Positions 10,846-24,074 of a stretch of 64,000 bases of DNA are shown one piece after another. The translations under genes were made by a program, and so were the position numbers. The notes under the pieces were generated by a model that saw only the letters and a list, made by a program, of their open reading frames with translations, was not told where the DNA came from and searched no databases. Source of the stretch: Embiotoca jacksoni (lineage: Eukaryota > Chordata > Actinopteri > Embiotocidae); assembly GCA_022577435.1 (NCBI GenBank), contig JAKOON010000006.1, forward strand, positions 19,267,501-19,331,500, given 5' to 3'. Numbering within the stretch: the first letter of the stretch is position 1; the number at the start of each line of letters is the position of its first letter.

Positions 10846-13800
10846 CCTTTTTTTTTTTTTTTTTACTGCGTGCAGATGTTTGGCGGCGGTCAGCACGGCG
10901 GAGCGCTGCTCCGGTCCAAAGGCTCCGGGTTGTCTGCTTTGCACCTAATGCAACGCTACGGAGGCCTTTATTACTGTGCTAGCCGGAGTTAGCTGGAAGC
11001 TACCGAGCGGAGTCTCCCAGACATGGCTCGTATGTTCCCACAGGGCAATAAAAAAAAAACAAAAAAACACAACAACAGCGACACAAAGAAGGGGCGAGTT
11101 GCAAAAGAACAAGGCAGCCCAGCCGATGGGGCTTGTGCTATGAAATGGAGGGGCCTGATTTCGTTGCCAGCTAATGGCAGCCGACGCTATACGGTCACAG
11201 TGTGCAGTTTTTGCAGCTTGTGAACGAGGTGCACATTAAAGGCTGCTGGAGACTGTTGCTTTCTTCTGCAGGCTGCAGACACGGTTCCCCAAACATTATG
11301 TACTGCTCGCACTCGTGTGCTGTTATTGAGGAAAATGAGCTTCCTTCATCAGCTACGGCCGATGAAGGATTTCTAATAGGTTTTTTTTATTTTTTTATTA
11401 TCGTATATCACCAGTGTTGTAAAGCTCGTATCTGTGGTAGAGACCCTAATAACTGATAAAGGAGTCTGGCACACACACAAGCAAGGCCCATCAGGCCTCC
11501 AGTTACTTCTGGACAACTCAGAGTTGCAGCCACTTCTTGTAAAATGTTTGCGATCCAAAAACAAATGTAGGTCTCAGGGGGGAAAAAAGTGCTCCTTCTG
11601 TCCTTGGTGGATCAGTGAAGTGTCCCCCTGTCAAATGGGAAGAAATCCAGCTGCAACATAATTCCCTTGTTGGAATCTAATTAACTTCCAACATGACGTT
11701 TATTAGACTGATATAGAGCCTGGAGGATCACCAGGACAGAAGCAGGATTAAATTGCTGTTGTTTTGCTTTTCGTGACAAACGTGAATGTTGTTTTTGTTC
11801 CTATTTGTTGTGTAAAGGACAGACGATCCTTGTGGAAAGCTGCAAGTGTGTTTTAAGTGATTTAATTTTTATTTTTTTTTAATCTCTGTTCTCACATGAT
11901 CTCTTTTTGGTAATCCACCATCTGTGTTTTTCTTGTAGGGAAGAATTGAATACCTGGTCAAATGGAAAGGATGGGCAATGAAGTAAGTGCTACTCTTAAT
12001 GGAAATATCACAACCCTCAAGGTCTTTAAAGTGAAGCATCTGCCAGTGTTGGTTTTAATGTGCTTACTTTCTACTGAAAATGTGGATTAAATCAGATTTG
12101 GAGCTAAACTCATTTGTGCTAAATGGTGTCCTTTTGTTGGGTGTTTTTTTTCTCCTTGTTGCTCCGTCCTTGTTCAGGCACAGCACGTGGGAGCCAGAGG
12201 AGAATATTCTGGACGACAGGCTGATTTTGGGTTTCGAGCAAAAGTGAGTAAAAGCAGCTCATTCGGACCTCAATGTATCAAGGGTTTGTCATCAAATGGT
12301 TAAAGCCGGTCTGTTCATTTTGTTCATTGTCACATGTCCTTATTTCCCACGAATCTTTAATGTAAGTGTTAACTCCAACTTTCACCTCCACTGTTAGTGT
12401 CTTTACATTCCTCCTCCTCCTCCTCCTCCTCCTCTTCTTCTCTATCTGATTGTAAAAAGTCTGTGTGAGCTGAACCTCCTTTTGTCTGTTGCCAAGCCAC
12501 TTGAAAGCCTTGTGCTGCTCAGAGATGTTTACAGGAAACTTAATGGACACGAGAAGACAGAGAATCTGTTCAGACGTGGCTTCAGATGCTCTCTGTGCCC
12601 GCTTGCTCTACTTTCCCACAGCTTTCATCGCTGTCATTTCTTTCAGTTCGTTTTATTTGCTCTAGTTGTCTCGTTCTTTTTTTAGTCCGTCTTGACTTTT
12701 CTTGTCTGCGCTGTTGTAACTGTCATTGTCTTTTTTTGTCGTCTTTCTTTTTTAGGGAACGGGAAAGAGAAATTCATGGGCCAAAGAAACGGGGACCAAA
12801 ACCCAAAAACTTTGTTAAAAAGGTACATTGTTTTGATGTTTGTTTTAATGTCTCTGCCGAGAAATGAGCTCCCGTGTTTAATAACTGGCTAAAATCATAA
12901 AGTCATTCAATGAATTTGACCAAACCTCAAATACAGTAACTACCTTTGTTCGGGCTGCAGCACCTTCCAGGGGAGCAGAACGGTCTGTTTGTGGTTTCTA
13001 TGAATAAGGTTAACCTACTTGAAGCAGGCCGTCTTGTCTGTCTGAAGTTTATTTGACTTTTCTGCCTCACAACATTCATCAATCTGCGTGTCTTGTCTTT
13101 AGAAAGTAACATGAAAAAAAGTCGGCGCCGCAGTGATGTATTCATTCTGTGCTACTTTCGTTTGTACAAATGAGCCCGGAGCGGCCTCAATGCGGTCAGA
13201 TAGGTGTTAAAGCCAACGACCTTTGGCCATAGAAAAGTCCTTCTGGGGCTTTAAATAGTTTGGCAACAATATCAAACACGGGCCATGTTTTTGTCATGCA
13301 GCCAGTCACAATCAGAGCTGTGTATTGAGCTGCACAAGCCCTTTTAGGATTTATTAGATTAGCAACAACAACTACAGCAACAATAGAGGGATCTATCACA
13401 TTGATCGAAATTGATTAGAATAATGTATGGAAAGGTTCTCCTCGTAAGCATTGATTTGGCGACTTTTAGATCAAAAGACTATTTTAAAACTAAAACGAGG
13501 GTAAATATCAGTTCATTTTGGCTGCAAAGGGTTCAGTTTTACTACATTAGTTGCATGGCGACATTTATCTCCACAGCATTTGAATGACTATACGTGACTC
13601 TTAGCCTGTTCACACCTGGCATTAACGTCCCGGGTGATCCGATTACAAGCGGTCAACTGAAAGTAAATGTGTTTAGTTTATTAACTCTGCTTCTGACAGG
13701 GACCATGTACAAAATCAGTTCCTTTCAAAAAGAGGAAAGATTGTTTGTACCAGATTCAGCTATTTAATTTCCATCTGGGCGGGTTAGAAGAAGTAATAAA

Positions 13801-16189
13801 ACAAAGAGCAAAACTTTATCTCTACTGCAAATGGACTAACAGCCTATTGATACCCATGCAGCTGTACACAGACACACAACAAAGACACACTGCATAAATA
13901 GTTGGTCAAAAGTTCAAACCAATGCTGATAAGTCTGGTGTGTGAACTCGCCCAAGAAGCATTAAGTACACATCGAAACCCCATCTGTCAGATTCAGAAGT
14001 GGTCTTTGGTCACATACCTTTAGCAGTGTGAGCGCAGATGCAACTGACCAACTACTCAGCTAATGTTCTCTAAATGTGGACTAGAAATATCCAATAGAAA
14101 AAATGTCCTGAAGGATTCTGCCGAGCGCAGCTGAAAAATTACAAAAAGTCGGAGAGATTTGTGTTTACTGAATGGCTGTTTACCTGACGCTTAATTCACC
14201 AAACCCTCTGGGTTTAGTGTATTTATGTATTTATTTGATCTTATCTTGTCTGCAATTTCTAACGCACATCAGACCCACAGCTTTAGAAGAACCCCTGCCT
14301 GCTTTCACAGTTCATGCGTCCACCGCAGCGCAGAGCCTGACCCTCTCAGACCTGCTGCAATAATCCAATAATCTGAACCTCACCTGACGTGATCGGGTCC
14401 CGCTTGACGGGTCAGCTTGTGATTAACAAACTTGAGTATTCAGACATTTACAAATATGAAATACATTATAAATTTGTAATAGATGGCACATTAAAATGAG
14501 CCTCCAGAGAACAAAGAGGTGTCATTTTGGTGAGTGCCTGTTAGCCTCAACTCCTCTCTCCTCACGTTTTTTTTTTTTTTTTTTTTTTTTTGTACGTGTT
14601 CACGTTTATTTACATGATTCATGAAGTGAGATCCAATCACAACGGGTCACATGATATTACCAGCTATGACAAACAACACAGTTAATACAGTCCACTCGCG
14701 ATCGGATCACTCGTGTCTGAACAGGCTCCCGGGTCTAACTCCATTATGAGGTTCATTCCTCCAAAACTCTTCAATGGGTTCTCATTTTTTTTAATCAAAA
14801 GTTTGTAGTGACCTTGAGATCTTTTGTCTCACACCGACACTGGAAACAAAGTCGGTTATTCTACAAAAGCATTTTTCATCAATTTCTAATTTCCCTCAGG
14901 CTCGTGGTCGGAAAGGAGAGAGCAGCACCCGTGCCTCAAGCAGCCGCCAGAACACTTCGTGCTCCTCGTCGTCCACCTCCAGCCGAGCAGCTCCCTCCTC
15001 TGCCACACCTCATCAGTTACCGTCGTCGTCCTCCTCCTCCTCCTCCTCCTCCTCCTCCTCAGCTGTGGCGCCCTCTCCTAAACTCAACTCCCTCGCTGCC
15101 ACCCACAAGCTGAAGAAAGACATCCACCGTTGCCACCGGATGTCCAGGCGCCCTCTGCCTCGCTCCGACCCCATGGGGCCCACCTTCTCCAACCCTGGTG
15201 GCTTCCCCTCCCGCATGCACGTCTCCCCCTTCTCTGAGACCGTCCGCATCCTGAACCGTAGAGTTAAACCCCGGGAGGTCAAGAGAGGTCGGATTATCCT
15301 CAACCTGAAGGTCATCGACAAACCGGGGAGGGGCGGCACCGCTGCAGGCGGTAGGAATATTACAGCGGGACGCCAAAACATCCCCTCCCGGAATCGCATC
15401 ATCGGGAAGAAGGGAGAGGCCCCCTACAAACCTTTCCAGCCTCCTCTGAAGATGCTGGGGTTCCCGATGTACGGGAAGCCGTTCGGGCTGCAGTGCGGAG
15501 GCCCCGTGTCTTTTCAGTCCCACCCGGGCTCCTGTTCCAGCACTCGAGCCAGGGACAGCCGCACCACCTCCTCCCAGTACCAGTCACCTCCCTTTCCTTC
15601 CAGCTCCAGTAGATCTCAAGGAAAATCTCCCACCAAAGCCACGGCTGCACAGTCTCCCAGAGCCTCACCCTCCAGCAAGGACCCCAAGTCCAGTAAACCT
15701 CACACAGAGACCCAGAAGGGCCACAGTGCCAAGCTATCAGCTCCTGCCCCGTCCTCCGATGCAAACCCAGCGGCGTCAGCGTTCCCCCTCCTCCCATCCT
15801 CTCCCTCCTCTTCCTTGGAAGAGGAAGAGGAGGAGGATGCCCCGGACCGTTCGACACCCTCGGAGGGAAGCAGGAAAAGTCTTCGCCAACGCAAGGCTAA
15901 ACGCCAGTTGCCCTTCACGCCTCCCTCGGTCTCTCCCGGGGACCAAACCTCAGCCGCTGCTGAGCCCAAGAGGGTGCCCGCTGAGGGCGACCCCAACTGG
16001 CACCCTGAAATGGCACCGAGCTGCAAGGATGTAGTGGTGACCGACGTGACCACCAACCTCGTCACCGTCACCATAAAAGAGTTCCCCTCCCCGGCCTCCT
16101 GCCCCGCCTCGCCTTCTTCTAACCCTGAAAGCTCCTCCTCCCCTCCTCCTGTCGCCCCCTCCGACAACGCCTCCCCAGTGAAGCCATAG
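10710..16189 (+). CDS. cbx6: Chromobox protein 6, Polycomb repressive complex 1 chromodomain subunit
   Basis: Nuclear reader of trimethylated H3K27 that brings canonical PRC1 to chromatin. Exons 10710-10778, 11939-11982, 12178-12243, 12756-12822 and 14900-16189 join in phase to 511 residues. The chromodomain spans about residues 10-62, with aromatic-cage positions F11, W32 and W35 (VKWKGW, STWEPEENIL). An AT-hook-like KKRGPKPK follows at 70-77. The CBX6-type block HRMSRRPLPR is near 161-170 and SETVRILNRRVKPRE a little later. The C-terminal Polycomb box (NWHPEMAPSCKDVVVTDVT) lies at about 447-477 and binds RING1. CBX6 is preferred over CBX2/4/7/8 because of the HRMSRRPLPR and VTDVTTNLVTVTIKEF blocks. 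A serine run at about 123-136 and long Ser/Pro linkers make it about 100 residues longer than the mammalian protein. Confidence 0.95.
10815..10864. repeat. Poly-T tract in first cbx6 intron
   Basis: Thirty-one T, two C, then seventeen T, beginning 36 nt after the first cbx6 donor. No other feature is visible between it and the exon at 11939. Confidence 0.95.
13605..14730. mobile_element. Probable decayed DNA transposon in cbx6 intron 4 (copy 1)
   Basis: Begins CCTGTTCACACCTGG with CGGGTGATCCGATTAC close behind, and ends GATCGGATCACTCG then TGTCTGAACAGG, so the ends are imperfect inverted repeats of each other. The same sequence blocks recur at 17485-17940. No transposase frame and no clear target duplication were found, so the superfamily is not assigned. 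A 22-base poly-T lies inside at about 14570. Confidence 0.55.
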
Positions 16190-17484
16190 GAGATCACGTT
16201 ACGAAGTTGAATGATGATAGAAAAAAATATGCCAGTGTTGCCACTTCATCCCTCTCCTACTTTTACCTAAAGGGTATGTCCATACGTGTGAAATGTACCT
16301 TCACGCCGCCCAGCCATTGAATAGTTCAAAGAGCTTTTTTTTTTTTTTTTTTTTAAAGATGAAATGTATGAATTCGAAGAAGGGGGCAGCTAATACGCCC
16401 CCTTGTCATTCAAATTGCCATATAGTGTCCACTTGCACAGCACTGACTGTCTGAAGCAGACCGAGATGGAGACGTTTTCTCTCACTTGCTTCAGACATGC
16501 TGAGTTCAGCTTGTTTGGTGCAATATACAATTTTTTTCCTAAAAGTGGAACCGTCACCCATCTGGTGTTTGGGGTGAACTTTTATCAAGCACACCTGTAC
16601 GTGACAGAAACACAGTGTTGCGATGCTTCCTCCGCTGCGCCGGCTGTTACCGGCGGCCTATTTCCTGACCCATTAGTCTCATTGGAAGTCCAGCTTGTTA
16701 ACGATAAATGAGGTGATGCGTTTTTGCACTTAACAAAGTTGGACTCTCGGGTGTCAACACGGCGAGGTAAACGCAATGCACTTGACTGCATCAAAAACAC
16801 CAACCTATTCTACGTAGATCATCAATTTCCCAAGGCCTTCTCCTCTTTCCCTCTTGAACGCACACGCATATACCAGTACGAGGAAGTATTTATATGCACG
16901 CACAACCTTAAAAGCTGCAAACGAAAATACAAAAACGGAAGGTTTGTTTTAAGTTATTGCTGTCCTTGCAGTCTCTCCTTACTTGCCTTGTTTCCTTCAC
17001 AAACCAACCACCATCTTCGACTCCGTAACGTCCACCAAGACTCTAAACTGGCCTGCAGCTCATTGTGGGATTTTGCCAGAATCGCGCCGCATATAACTTC
17101 TCAACCAGTCAAGGTCTCGAAGGTCCATGAGCCGAACACAGTTGAGGCTAAAGCCACCAATAAAGTGCAGCTATAAATAGCAGTTAGTTGAAACTGTGAA
17201 CTACTTGGCTGGTGTTTCCAGCATGTGGAACATGAAGCCAGGCGGGTTTTGGGTCCCAAAGATCAACAGGGACCGGTCACTTTGTCTGTTTACCTTCCAC
17301 GTAGGCAGGTGGAACAAACCTTTTGGATGTTACCAGTTAGTCCTTCAGCGATAGAAACTCTTTGTTAGTACGTTCTCAAGTCGTGTCAATAGAAGTGGTT
17401 TATGTAGCACGGTTCACAGCGTCTTCTTGCTGCTCACGGGGCCAGTGCAGGAACCGGAGGACACTCGTTCTTCGGTCCCGTGGG

Positions 17485-17940
17485 GGACCTGGAGTCTGCT
17501 CACGCCTGGCAATAACACGCGTCCCGGACGACCCGATCACACGCGGTCAGCTGAAAGTACGGGTGCAAAGACACCGAAGAGGCTTTGAGATTTGACCTGC
17601 TCGGATGGACACGTCCTTTCCGTTTGGACCGTGTCGAAGGATCCACCTGCTCAACTGATGTCCTGGGATTAAGCAATATTAAAGGAAGAGAAAAGAGTAT
17701 CCCGCGTGATTCTGCTGGCGCAAGCCGAGCTCGCGGCCATAAAGCAGCTGTTAAGTGAATCAAATCCAGCTGTTTACCCGATGCTTCTTTCACCCAAACG
17801 TGTTTGGAGTCCAGCATGTCGAAGTGAGATCCGATCATACGTGGTCACGCGTGATAATGCCGGGTGTGATCAGACGTCCGTGCAGCGGTCTGCTTGAGAT
17901 CGGATCACATGTTCACAGCATGTCTGGACGCGGCCCGACA
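17485..17940. mobile_element. Second copy of the repeat seen in cbx6 intron 4
   Basis: Shares TCACGCCTGGCAATAAC, the CCCGATCACACGCGGTCA block followed by CTGAAAGTA, and GTGAGATCCGATCATACG with copy 1. It is shorter and diverged, and ends around GAGATCGGATCACATG. Confidence 0.55.
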
Positions 17941-18051
17941 TTCACATCCACTTTGCTCCGTGATTGGCCAACAGTGCAGAGGTGAGGAAGGAGCAAGGGA
18001 TTGAACTTCTCTGTCTCTCCGTCTTCTTGCATACATGGCACAAAGATTGTG

Positions 18052-18108
18052 TGTTGTTGTTGTTGTTGTTGCTGTTGTTGTTGTTGTTATTATTATTATT
18101 ATTATTAT
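18052..18108. repeat. (TTG)n(TTA)n microsatellite
   Basis: TTG units changing abruptly to TTA units. It lies in the putative cbx6 3' UTR. Confidence 0.95.
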
Positions 18109-20003
18109 GCAGTTGCATGTTGCAGGTTCACCACTTGTCAATCATCGCCCATCCTGAAGGAAGACGTAAAACTCATTGTTTTTCATTTCCAGTTGTCTTT
18201 GTGAAGTCATCGGAGTAGCTTTGTTTCCGGCTCCTATTTTAGACACCGGGTTGTTGTTGTTGTTGTTTTTGTTTTTGTTTTTTTCTAGACTACACTGTGC
18301 CCTTGAGTACACGCAGAGAAATGATGAGGAATTAGACCCAAGGACACCTTGACGTTTCTCTCTCAAACAGGAAAAGCATCCTCTCACGCTGCTGGTTTCT
18401 CTGAGGGGACGTAGCTGAAAGACAAACGGTTTGGTCTGTGGCTGATAAACGTATCTTTCCTGAACCTCTGGCTGCTCTACGAGGTGACGGTCGACCATTT
18501 TACCTTCAATCATTAGCAAACACGTCTCTGTGCTCTCTTTCGGTGGAATCATATTCCAGTCAGATGGCGTCATTTCGCCTGCCGGTTAGAAAAGATGCTC
18601 GACCTCGGATAGTTTGATCCCCTGCCCTTCGTCTTCTTGACCGAGAACCTTTTTCAGCAAACTCCCTGAAAAGCTTGGAAGTGATCAGAGTTGTCGGGTT
18701 TTTTTTTTTTACCTTCACGTGCGTCAAAAGTACTTAAAAGGAACCCTTTTATACGCGGGTTCTTTTTCTCTGGTGCTGGCTGCTCTGTGTAGACCTTCCC
18801 AGACCTTGGCTCCAACTGTGGTTGTATCTATGTGTCAGAATATAAAAAAAAAAAAACCTTCCGCATGTGTTGCCTTATAGCTGCTCCGTTCACCCTCAGC
18901 TGCACTTCCGGCGATGTTTACCTCGTCTCACTTGGCTCAGCTGGAGAAAATATGACTAAACCGTGACTTTAGCTTGGTAACTTCTAACTGTTTCTCTTGA
19001 CGAGGATGACGTCGCCTCTTCTCCTGTCATGTTACTGGATGGTCCTAGTTGTTGTCAATACTGTTTCAATACTGTTTCAATACTCTCATAGGTTACACAT
19101 GGGAAGATTTATTCCAAAATGACACATCCATTATATGAAGAAAAGACGCTAATGATATGGTCTCCAGCTCAAATTTCAATTCAGCTATTTTCGATCATTT
19201 ACGAGTCAAAGTGAAAACGCAGTCGGACTTGTCCTGTATTTTCCAGAAACCTGGTAAACTAAAGGATTATTTTCTTCTTCAAATGGATAAATGGTAGTTA
19301 TGGAATAGATGTTTTCATCTACTATATCTTTAATATCTCTAAGTGGTGGGTAGAAGTGACAGTTGGTAGATGTGTAAGGTATTAGGCTGCTAAGCGATGT
19401 TTTTCCTTCTTTTTCTTTCTCATATGGGGTAGCACAACTCAACTTAGTGGCCTATCTTTCAACCAAATAGGGCTCTTGATTTTATCGTTTGATTGTTTTT
19501 GAAGTCTTTTTTCCCCCCTTTTGAATCGTTTGACATTTCTATGTGATGTATTTTGATGTGCTAGATTTATTTGGCACTAATTGGAAAATAAAGGAAGGAT
19601 CCTAGTTTGGATAAAGCTTAATGAATTTTAAAAAAAAATGTTTTTCATTTGTACTGTACTTTAATACTTTTTTTGAAATATGCATTCAAATTTCAATGTG
19701 ATGCTGTTTATTTGAACGCCATTTTTGTAATAGTCCAACATGGGTTTGATCAGAAGGAAAAGCTGATCCGACTGATATTTACGTGTCAAGACTGCAGTTT
19801 TGTCTGGTTTTATGCTAATATGAATTCTGTACATTGTATTGATGGTGATGAAGATGAGGTGGAGGATGATGATGACGACATTGTAATGTATCTGAAATTA
19901 TGAAGCATGTTTTGCAAACCCTTATTGTACAGATGATGTATTCAGTGTCATGTTACCTGTTACTGTTGTTGCTTTCTGTGTGTTTTCTTGTACAAGGCTT
20001 TTA

Positions 20004-20009
20004 ATTAAA
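20004..20009 (+). terminator. cbx6: Candidate distal cbx6 polyadenylation signal (ATTAAA)
   Basis: ATTAAA within TTTTAATTAAAAGC, followed about 20 bases later by a T/G-rich stretch. An earlier AATAAA is at 19587-19592 and could be used instead. Confidence 0.45.
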
Positions 20010-20034
20010 AGCTCTTTCAAAAGCAGTTGGCCTT

Positions 20035-21810
20035 GTTTTGCTTTTTTACTTGTTGAATCATTTTTATTAATTCTGCTGAGACTGTTTGAATGCAAGAAGC
20101 AGAAAATTGACCTTTAGATAGATATATAGATTGACCTTTTGACCTGCCTGGAAGCATGACCGCTAGAGATGTCAGAGAAAATAGTGGGGAAGCAGGAGAG
20201 AAATTTTGAGGGAAAGCTCTGCATAATGAAACAAATCAAGGACTGGATGTGATAGATTTTTTTTCAATTAACTAATTTAGTATCAAATGTTTCCTTGGAA
20301 TTTGATTGATTTCACTGGCTAGACCTCCTTACACACAAAGCGTATGCTCTTTTTGATTCTGTGTTGGTTAAATTAGTGAAATATTCGCTCATATACTTGG
20401 TCATAATCGAGACTATTAAGTGACTTTTGTGTTTGTGACGGCCTTTCATTAAATCAGATAATTACTCATTTAATACACTGCATGTTAATTCTCACTTTTG
20501 TGTTTTTTTCAATTGTATTAATCTAAACTTTTCTTTCTACCTTCAGTTGCCAGAACTGCAGAATTAGGTGATAATTATACATTTCACGTGACGGTCTTTA
20601 GATCAATTATTGATATCAAATATTGTTTATTGCAACTTTAACTTTGTTGGGACCAATATTTTTTTTTGCCGCTCCGTACTTCTGTACTCCGAATTTCCTC
20701 ATCATCATGTAGAAGGAGACCACAACTATTTGCAGGGATGACAAGCTGTGACTGGCGACAGGCTTTCCTCTAAAAACTACTGCTACTGTTCCTGCTTCAG
20801 CCATCCACGGAGCACACGCAATTCCCAAGTATCCCACAGAGAGGCGCTGTTGAGCCGCTTTAGTGCGTTCAGCCTATCAGAGCAGCACCGTGCTCTGATT
20901 TCAGAGGAATTGTGAGGGCTGAGGTGATATTGAGGTCATCACGCCTGGTTATTCATCTCTCCGTGTTTTGATGTTGAGATGAATACCTACATGTAGTTCA
21001 AACATCTTCATTCTCGTCCACAGGCAGTGTTTTATTTATTCGTCTACCGTTCAGACTGTTGGATGTATAATAGAGAGACAGAGACGTGATACATATGTAG
21101 TCTCTCTTTCCTCCCCTGGCAGGAAACCACTGAGCTCATGAGCCGGATGGAACTAAAATAGTCGTTGCGGTTTGATACGAGTGGCAGACGTCTGTTTATG
21201 GGAGTGTGTGTATTTCCGCGCGCTGGATCAGTCACCTCTGGAGATTAAAACTCAATCTGAGCTGCTGGTCGCTGCACTGAAGCCTGACTGAACTGGTGTT
21301 CAGGCTCCCGGCTGTGGTGGATAATCCATCTTCATTTAAAGCCAATCGAAATATTTCCACCTGCTGTTTTATCCGTACGATTTGACTTGAGGGCGGAAAT
21401 GTACACTTAGTTCTTTAATTGTAGCAATTTATAGCTGTTGAAGTGTCACTTTTACAACACAGATAACTTGTGAATGTTCAAATGAATAATACCTCATGTT
21501 TTAGCGCACACAGAGCAATCAACAGTATACAGTGTAGGAGTCCTTGCACGAGAGATAAAGTGAGAACAGACTGACGAAAGAAGAGCCAGAAAACGGTCTT
21601 TTCCGCTTTGTAAACATTACAGCCTATTCACTGAAAAAAAAAAAAAACGTTAGAAATTAAATGCCTGAAACTGAATGACACAATTTTGTTTCACAAGGTT
21701 AATTTACAGTAAAACACTCCTGCTAAATCAAAGACAGATGAAACCTTAACTCAAAAATGTTCATGAAATGTGGCTATCATACAAGGACAATGAATCAGAG
21801 AATCTGAGGC
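20035..21810. other. Intergenic DNA between cbx6 and nptxr, no feature recognised
   Basis: Moderately AT-rich sequence with only short open frames and no splice-consistent exon pair. I see no transposon termini here. Confidence 0.45.
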
Positions 21811-22166
<356 letters not shown>

Positions 22167-22320
22167 TTACGTTATTGATCACACAAGGAAAATTTGTCAC
22201 AGCAGCAGAATAATCAACAATTAGTCAAGAGTTACAATAAAATCGCTGCAGATCTGCAGAAAAAACACTGAATTTTGAATAAAGATGAACAACATGAAGA
22301 ACAGTAATCTTATCTGCACC
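22167..22320 (-). mobile_element. 3' tail of a retroelement adjoining the GATA/GACA array
   Basis: Read on the minus strand, the sequence GTGACAAATTTTCC then GATCAATAACG runs directly into CTATCTATC. This resembles the common fish retroelement tail in which TTCCC...GATCAATAAAG is followed by (TATC)n. Only the tail can be recognised; the element body is not identifiable. Confidence 0.5.
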
Positions 22321-22419
22321 AACAGGTGCCTCAACTACAGCGTAAAATGCATTGCAGTTCGAAGACATGCTGTGTTTATTATTTGCTTGTCTGCCTTGCT
22401 GGTGTAGCTCTAAGGACGG

Positions 22420-22600
22420 TAGTGACGGCCAACACTTTGTCCAGACTGAAACACGTCACAAGTATTGAATAGATTGACATGGATTTTGGTATAATTGTCG
22501 TCCCCCGAGGATGTCAGCTAATGATTTTGGTGAACGCTTGAATGTTCACCAACACCACCAGCAGCAGGCCAAAGTGTTCGGTGAATTAACATAACATTTA
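22420..22600. repeat. Fragment of a fish dispersed repeat (copy 1)
   Basis: The block CCCCGAGGATGTCAGCTAAT, then TTTTGGTGAAC and CACCACCAGCAGCAGGCC, has the layout of a widespread percomorph interspersed repeat. Other parts of what seems to be the same repeat lie at 38430-38740 and 56340-57130. Confidence 0.45.
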
Positions 22601-23702
22601 GAGTCCAGTAAAGCCAAAACATTCATGGTTTCCAGAGGTTACATCCTACATGTTTTGGTACCAACTTCACCGTCCTCATCAGAGAAAAGATTTAGTTTGT
22701 TGGTCTAGTTTACAGAGCTGTAGTCAACCAGAAATATCTTTTTGGTCTGTTGTTGTCACCCAAAGTTGTCGTAAAGTATTTTGGGAAATGTAGGCCACAA
22801 AGTGAAAGTTATAGGCTGATGCAAAGTTCACTAACAAATACATTTTGGTCACTTTATCACGAAGCAATGACGACGATTCATGAGGTTGAAAATCTAAGGT
22901 TGGATCTTTCCTTTAATCTTTTGCCAACTGGCAGACTGACGTCTCTGGCCGGCCTCAGACCATCTCCTATATGAACCAGAAAAGACCCATCCTCGTTCCA
23001 TGTCTCCGTTTCATTTGGCCTCATATCAAGAGCAAACTTTCCCAAAGTAGTTTATCCAGCCAGGGAAGAAAAGCTTCTGAGTGAGAATGTTTGCTGAAGA
23101 AAGCCTCCGAGGACTATGTGTCAGGCTTGGATCATTTCTGCTGGCATCACTGGTGAGTTTTAGTTTTTGTGCTGCCTCTTCCTCCTACTCAGTCCAAAAA
23201 ACCTTGAGGTCCTACATTTTTATGTTTTCTCTTCCTCTTCTTCTGTGTGCTTTTTGTTCTTCTAAAGCTCACTATAAACTGACAGAAGGACCTATTTGTC
23301 ATCACGTCTTATTGTCACGTCTTTTTAAATACATGCGGGCTGCATGACAAAAGACATGTGACTTTCCAGGCATGCGAATTGTGGCATAACATGTAGTAGT
23401 GTGGACTGTGATAGCTGAAGTGAGGGTGTTCACTACCCATCGGTGGGCGTTGGTCATCCTTTCTCAAGAAAGATTGGATTTAACTTATTTTTATTTTCTT
23501 GTTTTTGTGACACTTTATCATCAAAATATTTATTTCTAAACCAAAATGTGTCAATTTGTCAAAATGTCTTTATTTATGTTTTTCTAAACCACATCAAAAC
23601 ACTGCAGTGCACTCAATCACACACAAATGCCACATTTTATGCTTTACTCTTTTCACTCACCATCTTCTGTCTCTTTACCCCCCCCCCCCTACTCCTCCCT
23701 CC

Positions 23703-23815
<113 letters not shown>

Positions 23816-23819
23816 GTAT

Positions 23820-24074
23820 TGATCCATCACCGCCTTGTTTGTTCGCGCTGCTGCCGGAGCTTCACCTCTGCTCCGACTGACGCATGCCCGCAGCCTCTCG
23901 CTCCTCCTCTCCCAGCGGTCTCCATGGTAACGGACGGGAGGAGAGCAGCTTAGCAACACGAAGACGGAGGAGAGGGAGCATCTCCGGTCCAGACAGCGCG
24001 GTGCCATCGATATTAGACGGTGGACAAGAAGACAACAGCAGCGTCCTTGGCGAAGCGCCGCGAATCTGCTTTAC
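23820..24074 (+). promoter_or_regulatory. nptxr: nptxr promoter and non-coding first exon
   Basis: A CpG-rich block ends in a consensus donor, GTAAGT, at 24075. It pairs with the acceptor TTCTTCAG at 24290-24297, which opens the exon carrying the start codon at 24312. GTCTCCATGGTAAC at 23918-23931 matches the RFX X-box consensus at every position. The start site and exon 1 boundary are not resolved. Confidence 0.6.

Larger units (their letters stand above)
16190..20030 (+). other. cbx6: Probable long 3' UTR of cbx6
   Basis: No other gene is visible in the 3.8 kb after the stop codon. AATAAA occurs at 19587-19592 and ATTAAA at 20004-20009, the latter followed by a GT-rich stretch suited to cleavage. 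The last 370 bp are AT-rich with TGTA and poly-T elements typical of 3' UTR ends. Mammalian CBX6 also has a long 3' UTR. The region includes a repeat copy at 17485-17940 and a TTG/TTA array. Transcript extent is inferred. Confidence 0.5.

Noticed and set aside
15059..16197. Long minus-strand frames opposite the last cbx6 exon
   Set aside because: Shadows of a GC-rich coding exon; no homology seen and the plus-strand frame has full family motifs.
16724..17176. 150-residue frame downstream of cbx6
   Set aside because: No family resemblance and in the putative 3' UTR; composition unlike coding DNA.
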